Below, in pieces: positions 60,390 to 64,000 of a stretch of DNA of 64,000 nucleotides. The notes beneath the pieces were generated by a model, which saw only the letters and a program-made list of their open reading frames with translations, was not told the DNA's origin and ran no database searches. Origin of the DNA: Lentzea fradiae. Lineage in GTDB: Bacteria > Actinomycetota > Actinomycetes > Mycobacteriales > Pseudonocardiaceae. The DNA is taken from assembly GCF_900100955.1 (NCBI RefSeq), contig NZ_FNCC01000005.1, forward strand, positions 1-64,000, in the 5' to 3' direction. The position numbers and the translations under genes are program-made. Numbering within the stretch: position 1 is the first letter of the stretch; the number at the start of each line of letters is the position of its first letter.

Positions 60390-60411
60390 GACAGGAAAAC
60401 GTTTTCCGGTC
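60390..60411. promoter_or_regulatory. LacI-family-like operator palindrome
   Basis: A perfect 14-bp palindrome GGAAAACGTTTTCC at 60394-60407, extended outward by matching GAC/GTC at 60390 and 60409. The central CG with flanking A/T runs is the classic LacI/GalR-family operator form. It is about 80 bases upstream of the carboxypeptidase start, so that gene is probably repressed by a sugar-responsive regulator located elsewhere. Confidence 0.6.
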
Positions 60412-60544
60412 TCAACTGGCAATCGTGAGGCCAGCGTCTCGATTGGCTTGAGGGCGTTCGGCTCCCGTTCGCCAACGTCGCCGCGACACGTCGCCGGTGA
60501 GGATGATCGTGAGGCCGAATCGTTGGTCTCGTTGTGCTGAAACG

Positions 60545-60566
60545 ACTTTCGTAGGTGGCCGAAAGT
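60545..60566. promoter_or_regulatory. Dyad ACTTTCG-N8-CGAAAGT upstream of the TAP-family peptidase
   Basis: A perfect 7-bp inverted repeat about 80 bases before GTG 60644. Possible operator or short leader hairpin; the regulator is unknown. Confidence 0.35.
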
Positions 60567-60643
60567 ACTAGACGTCGTGGACAGCGCTTCGAAGGTCCTG
60601 CTCGGATGGGAAACGCCCGGATCCCCGTCCCGAAAGGACCGCC

Positions 60644-62350
60644 GTGCGCAGTTCGGCCGTCACCGTGCCCGTGATCGTCACCGCGCTCGTCCTCGCCGTC
60701 ACGACGGTGCCGGTGAGAGCGTCGACAGATCCGTTCGAACGTTATGCTGGCCAAGAACTGCTTTGGGGCAGCTGTGCTTTCACGCCGCAGCCGGATGCGC
60801 TGCCTGCGGAGTGCGCGCTGATGACCGTGCCCAGGGACTGGGCCGCACCGGACGCGGGACGGGACCTCGTCGTCTCGGTCAGCCGGGTCGCCGCTTCCGG
60901 GGAGCACGCCGGTTCGGTGCTGCTCAACCCCGGTGGCCCCGGTGTCCAGGGCACGTCCCTGCCCGGTGCGCTGGCGGCTTTGCAGCCGGAGCTGCACCAG
61001 GGGCGTGCGTTGATCGGCATGGATCCGCGCGGCACCGGGCAGGAGGGCGGCACTGAGCCCGAGGCGTGTGAGGTGCCTGCCGATCGGCTCTCGCAGCGCA
61101 CGGATCTCGACGCGCGCGACCGTTCGGCGGGCAGCATTGCCGAGCACCTGAAGCTGCCGCGCGCGGTTGCGGAGGCGTGTCAGAGCGACGCGCTCACGCC
61201 GTTCCTCACCACCTGGCAGACCGCGCATGACATGGAACTGCTGCGGATGCTGCTCGGTGAGTCCACTTTGGATTACATGGGGTACTCCTACGGGACTTGG
61301 CTGGGTGCCAAGTACGCGTCGCTGTTCCCGCGCAGTGCGGGCAAGATGGTGCTGGACTCCAGTGTCGACTTCCAGGGGCGCCTGCAGGCCGCGTTCGAGG
61401 CGTGGCCGCAGATCAACCAGCGGATGTTCGAGGGATCGTTCGTGCCGTGGATGACGCGGCAGTTCCCGGAGGTCGGCGCCACGCCGGCGGAGGCCGCTGT
61501 GAACTGGGAGCGGGCCCGCGAGTTCTTCGTGAGCGCGGGCACCGTTCCCGACAACTTCGACGGGATCTTCACGGGCATGGGGAACCCGTTGCGCTGGGTG
61601 CTGGGAGCGCTGGTGTTCGTGCTGGGGGTGCGGGGCGCGAACGGGGAGATCGAGACGACGGTGACCGGGTCCGGTCTTGCGGCACGGCTGGACGCGGCGG
61701 CTCGCGCGGAGTTCGGCGTGCCGTTGGCGTCGCTGACGCCGGTGGTGTTGGCGAACGTGCTGGCCGACTATCCGGAGGACTACGAGTACTTCCCGCAGAC
61801 GCGGTATGCGGTGGCGTGCGGTGACCAGCCGACCCGGTCGGCGGCCTGGTACCGGCGGCTGTCCGACCGGCAGGGGCCGCGGTTCCCGCTCTTCGGCTGG
61901 CAGTACGGCCTGAGCGAACCGTGCGCCTTCTGGTCCGACGCGCCTCGCCAGGAGCTATCTGTGCTGCCTGCGGAGGTCGTCGGCCGGGTCTTGGTCGTGC
62001 AGGCCGAGCTCGACCCGCAGACCGGGTACGAGCAGGGCAGGTCCGCCGTGCGTGCGGCGCCTGGCGTCAGTCTCGTGTCGGTCGCCGACAGCCCGTTCCA
62101 CGGCCAGTACGCCTTCGAGGGCAACCCGTGCGTGGACGGCATGGTGAACGTCTTCCTGCTGCGCAACTCGCGGCCCGGCGACGTCACCTGCCCCGGTGTT
62201 CCGCTGCCGAACGAGACGGAGGTCCACCCGGTGCCCGGACCGGTGCGCGGTGCGCCGGTGCTCACGACGGCGGTTGCCCATCCCTCGCTGGCCGCACTGC
62301 GTGAGGCGGTTCGGACGAAGATCGGCGACGCCGGTCCGTCGATGCGCTGA
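60644..62350 (+). CDS. Secreted alpha/beta-hydrolase peptidase (tripeptidyl aminopeptidase/TAP family)
   Basis: A 568-residue secreted hydrolase. A signal peptide is seen at about 1-25 (VPVIVTALVLAVTTVPVRAS). The oxyanion motif LNPGGPGVQG is near 90, followed by GMDPRGTGQ, the nucleophile in DYMGYSYGTWLGAKYA (Ser215), the acid in VVQAELDPQTGYEQG (Asp457), and histidine in SPFHGQYAF (His486). The C-terminal TAP-like domain surrounds the last two and contains a cysteine pair (GNPCVDG, VTCPG). Relatives release tripeptides or small amino-acid esters outside the cell. GTG 60644 has GAAAGGA upstream. Monocistronic, ending at a hairpin. Confidence 0.9.
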   Translation: MRSSAVTVPVIVTALVLAVTTVPVRASTDPFERYAGQELLWGSCAFTPQPDALPAECALMTVPRDWAAPDAGRDLVVSVSRVAASGEHAGSVLLNPGGPGVQGTSLPGALAALQPELHQGRALIGMDPRGTGQEGGTEPEACEVPADRLSQRTDLDARDRSAGSIAEHLKLPRAVAEACQSDALTPFLTTWQTAHDMELLRMLLGESTLDYMGYSYGTWLGAKYASLFPRSAGKMVLDSSVDFQGRLQAAFEAWPQINQRMFEGSFVPWMTRQFPEVGATPAEAAVNWERAREFFVSAGTVPDNFDGIFTGMGNPLRWVLGALVFVLGVRGANGEIETTVTGSGLAARLDAAARAEFGVPLASLTPVVLANVLADYPEDYEYFPQTRYAVACGDQPTRSAAWYRRLSDRQGPRFPLFGWQYGLSEPCAFWSDAPRQELSVLPAEVVGRVLVVQAELDPQTGYEQGRSAVRAAPGVSLVSVADSPFHGQYAFEGNPCVDGMVNVFLLRNSRPGDVTCPGVPLPNETEVHPVPGPVRGAPVLTTAVAHPSLAALREAVRTKIGDAGPSMR

Positions 62351-62409
62351 CGTTCGGACGGCCCATGGTGGGCAGCCGACACTGATTCGGCCCGCGTGGC
62401 CGTGGCCCG

Positions 62410-62443
62410 CAACCACCGCCTTCTTCGAACAGGGCGGTGGTTG
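62410..62443 (+). terminator. Terminator after the TAP-family peptidase gene
   Basis: Perfect 11-base arms (62410-62420 and 62433-62443: CAACCACCGCC / GGCGGTGGTTG) with a 12-base loop, 60 bases after the stop. Confidence 0.75.
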
Positions 62444-62491
62444 TCGCGGTTGATCGAACATTCCTGTGTCGGGTTGTCGCTGGTGTCCTGA

Positions 62492-62508
62492 GTGCCTGTT
62501 TCCGAGCT
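62492..62508 (+). repeat. Left terminal inverted repeat of the IS5-family element
   Basis: 17 bases identical, in inverse orientation, to 63482-63498. The preceding TGA is the target duplication. Confidence 0.93.
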
Positions 62509-62542
62509 TGATCGGGTGAGTGCCCTGTGGTGGGCAGACGAA

Positions 62543-62594
62543 GGAACTCCTGGTAGATCGGACGTTGTCGAAGCGCCGCTCTGCCAGGAGTTCC
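62543..62594 (+). promoter_or_regulatory. Hairpin that hides the transposase ribosome binding site
   Basis: GGAACTCCTGG (62543-62553) is perfectly complementary to CCAGGAGTTCC (62584-62594), which contains the AGGAG ribosome site just before the TTG start at 62596. Transcripts entering from outside would fold and block translation; transcripts starting inside the loop would not. This is a known strategy of insertion sequences to limit transposase made from read-through. Confidence 0.7.
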
Positions 62595-62595
62595 G

Positions 62596-63483
62596 TTGTT
62601 ATCGTGCCCGATCCCCGCGGGCGGTTCCACCGCGGGTCCCGCTTGTTGCCGCCTGGCCGCCACCCATCAGCCCAGTCGACGGACGTGCCGGTATCCCACC
62701 GACCTCACCGACGCCCAGTGGGCCGAACTCGACCCACTGCTGCCCGACCCGGCGTGCCTGGCCGGTCACGGCGGACGCTGGGAGAAGCACTGCCGCCGGC
62801 TGATCGTCGACGCGATCCTCTACGTGGTCGACAACGGCATCAAATGGCGGGCACTGCCCGTCGACTTCCCGCCCTGGCCCACGGTCTACAAGCGCTTCGC
62901 CGCCTGGGAGAAGGCCGGCGCCACCCAGCGGCTGCTGGACGCGCTGCGTGACCGGGTTCGGTTGGCCGACGGACGGGCCGCCGCGCCGTCGGCGGCGATC
63001 ATCGACTCCCAGTCCGTGCGCGCCGCACCCACCGTGGCCACATCAACCCGCGGCTACGACGCGGGTAAGAAGGTCCAGGGACGCAAACGCCACATCGCTG
63101 TGGACACCCTCGGACTGCTGATCGCGGTACTGGTGACCCCGGCATCCACATCGGACAGAATCGCCGCACGCTCACTGTTGCGACGCCTCCGCTCCGCCGC
63201 GGGCCGTCGAGTCCGGCTGGTCTGGGCCGACGGCGGCTACACCGGAACCCTGCTCGACTGGGCACGCAAGACCCTCGCGCTGACCGTCGAGATCGTGAAA
63301 CGGCCCGACCTGCCGCACTTCACCGTGCTGCCACGGCGATGGGTGGTGGAACGAACCCTGGCCTGGATCACCAATCACCGCCGCTGCGCCCGCGACTACG
63401 AACGACTACGCCACCACCACGAGGCCATGGTCCGATGGTCGATGATCCGCATCACCGTCCGACGACTCACACGACCTCAGTAG
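62596..63483 (+). CDS. IS5-family DDE transposase
   Basis: A 295-residue transposase. The N-terminal DUF4096-type DNA-binding part has YPTDLTDAQWAELDPLLP and DNGIKWRALPVDFPPWPTVYKRFAAW. The catalytic DDE triad is Asp137 (AIIDSQSV), Asp212 (LVWADGGYTG) and Glu252 (RWVVERTLAWI), with the R-x-x-x-Y-E-R-L signature (RRCARDYERLRHHHEA) just after. The frame is intact with no frameshift. The first possible start is TTG 62596, with AGGAG at 62586-62590. About 33 residues precede the usual family start at RYPTDL, so a later internal start cannot be excluded, but none is in frame with ATG or GTG. The stop lies next to the right terminal repeat. Confidence 0.92.
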   Translation: MLSCPIPAGGSTAGPACCRLAATHQPSRRTCRYPTDLTDAQWAELDPLLPDPACLAGHGGRWEKHCRRLIVDAILYVVDNGIKWRALPVDFPPWPTVYKRFAAWEKAGATQRLLDALRDRVRLADGRAAAPSAAIIDSQSVRAAPTVATSTRGYDAGKKVQGRKRHIAVDTLGLLIAVLVTPASTSDRIAARSLLRRLRSAAGRRVRLVWADGGYTGTLLDWARKTLALTVEIVKRPDLPHFTVLPRRWVVERTLAWITNHRRCARDYERLRHHHEAMVRWSMIRITVRRLTRPQ

Positions 63484-63498
63484 CTCGGAAACAGGCAC
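63482..63498 (-). repeat. Right terminal inverted repeat of the IS5-family element
   Basis: Inverse copy of 62492-62508, followed by the second TGA of the target duplication at 63499-63501. Confidence 0.93.
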
Positions 63499-63501
63499 TG
63501 A

Positions 63502-63939
63502 GAATTCCTCGTTCGACTGACGATGGTGCTGAATACTTGCCGTGCGTAGTTAGCCGCCCTCCGATGCGGGCGTTCTGCGCGCGCCGTAACCGTGGTGGGG
63601 CATATCGAACGAGTTACCTGATTGGCATTCCGTCACCTGAGGTGATCTTGCTGTCGATTGGCAGGCCCTTGTGCGCCAACGTGTCGGTGTGCTCGGTGGT
63701 ACCACGAACGAGTGGTCGTTCTGTGACGACGCATATCCCCGCGCCCGCCTGGAAACAAGGACCCCTGTAGGTCGCACAGCCGCCTTTTCAACTCGATAGT
63801 GTGAATGTTCGTTCTTGTTCACGCATTCGCGTGATAGATGGCTTGTGTGGTCACGTTGTTCGGTTAAGGTTCACGAGGATTGCAGTGGGTCGGCATGCAC
63901 GCCTCTGTAATCCGAACACCATTCATCTAAGGGGATTTC
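63502..63939. other. Non-coding leader/promoter region before a secreted-protein gene
   Basis: 438 bases without a convincing gene; composition is AT-richer than the genes around it. A dyad GTGAA-N12-TTCAC lies at 63801-63822. The long untranslated stretch before the gene at 63940 probably carries its promoter. Confidence 0.45.
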
Positions 63940-64000
63940 GTGCTGAAGAAGGCAGGGGCTGCTCTCGCTGTCGCGGGCGCGTTCGTCGGTGTCGGTTCCT
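63940..64000 (+). CDS. Start of a secreted protein, cut by the window end
   Basis: GTG 63940 is preceded by AAGGGGA at the right distance. The 20 visible residues (VLKKAGAALAVAGAFVGVGS) form a textbook signal-peptide start: two lysines then an alanine/valine-rich hydrophobic core. Short cell-surface proteins of actinomycetes begin this way, but the mature part is outside the window, so no family can be named. Confidence 0.7.
   Translation, partial: MLKKAGAALAVAGAFVGVGS

Larger units (their letters stand above)
60309..60643. other. Divergent intergenic region with two dyads
   Basis: 335 bases between the divergent carboxypeptidase and TAP-family peptidase genes. No gene seen. It holds a LacI-like palindrome (60390-60411) on the carboxypeptidase side and a 7-bp dyad on the peptidase side, listed separately. 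Confidence 0.6.
62492..63498 (+). mobile_element. Complete IS5-family insertion sequence (1,007 bp)
   Basis: The element is bounded by perfect 17-bp terminal inverted repeats GTGCCTGTTTCCGAGCT (62492-62508 and, inverted, 63482-63498). It is flanked by a 3-base direct repeat TGA (62489-62491 and 63499-63501), the T-N-A target duplication of IS1031-like IS5 members. It holds one intact transposase frame that ends 16 bases before the outer end of the right repeat. Perfect repeats, intact gene and matching target duplication point to a recent, probably active insertion. It sits in the gap downstream of the TAP-family peptidase and interrupts no visible gene. Confidence 0.93.

Noticed and set aside
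63339-63770. Short open frames at the right end of and beyond the IS element
   Set aside because: They overlap the transposase end or cross the terminal repeat, lack ribosome sites and show no domain.
1-64000. CRISPR array, tRNA or rRNA genes
   Set aside because: I saw no regularly spaced direct repeats and no tRNA or rRNA-like stretches; a systematic scan could still find a missed tRNA.

Overview
The window is high-GC actinobacterial DNA. GTG starts are frequent, and neighbouring genes often share 1-4 bases at the stop/start junction (GTGA, ATGA, TGATG). Together with a pgl/BREX defence operon, EspC/YbaB-type secretion-associated genes and an azoxy-type biosynthetic operon, this suggests a filamentous actinomycete, probably of the Pseudonocardiaceae. 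The organism assignment is inference.

Left part, 1-20.6 kb: a specialised-metabolite locus. A cut-off glycosyltransferase is followed closely by a seven-repeat EPTP/EAR beta-propeller gene and a gene of unknown function. A fatty acyl-CoA ligase runs convergently against these three, across a shared terminator. After about 1 kb of non-coding DNA a long rightward operon (5.95-20.54 kb) encodes, in order, an alpha/beta hydrolase, an aldehyde-dehydrogenase-fold enzyme, a small four-helix membrane protein, an MprF/DUF2156-type aminoacyl transferase, a ferritin-like diiron protein, a second aldehyde-dehydrogenase-fold enzyme, an acyl-CoA-dehydrogenase-fold flavoprotein without the usual catalytic glutamate, a class III aminotransferase, a SRPBCC protein, a GMC oxidoreductase and an ABC exporter. 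It ends at a perfect 19-bp hairpin. The trio membrane protein + MprF-like transferase + diiron protein matches VlmO/VlmA/VlmB of valanimycin biosynthesis, the set that makes an N-N bond and oxidises it to an azoxy group. I infer a locus for a lipid-derived azoxy (or hydrazine) metabolite: acid -> acyl-CoA -> aldehyde -> amine -> hydroxylamine -> seryl ester -> hydrazine -> azoxy.

20.6-25.4 kb: a two-component system, a VanZ-like protein, a GT87-type mannosyltransferase and a quinone reductase. 25.4-30.4 kb: a leftward, fully overlapping four-gene operon ending in TPR and CHAT (caspase-like) proteins, a candidate conflict system. 30.5-32.0 kb: two paralogous membrane-anchored proteins. 32.1-35.6 kb: beta-ketoadipate end-pathway genes (CoA-transferase subunits and thiolase) with a divergent LysR regulator.

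35.6-56.1 kb: a defence island. It holds a complete type 2 BREX (Pgl) operon read leftward as pglW-pglX-pglY-pglZ-brxD-brxHI. Upstream of pglW, on the same strand, is an unusual protein that joins a DUF262 (GmrS/ParB-like) N-terminus to a Schlafen/AlbA_2-like C-terminus. The centre of pglX looks lower in GC than its flanks, as expected for an exchanged specificity region.

56.2-64 kb: a four-gene set tied to type VII (ESX-like) secretion (YbaB-like, EspC-like, WXG-like and membrane proteins), a secreted M14 carboxypeptidase with a P-domain, a secreted TAP-family peptidase, a complete 1,007-bp IS5-family element with TGA target duplication and a hairpin over its transposase ribosome binding site, and the start of a secreted protein running off the end.
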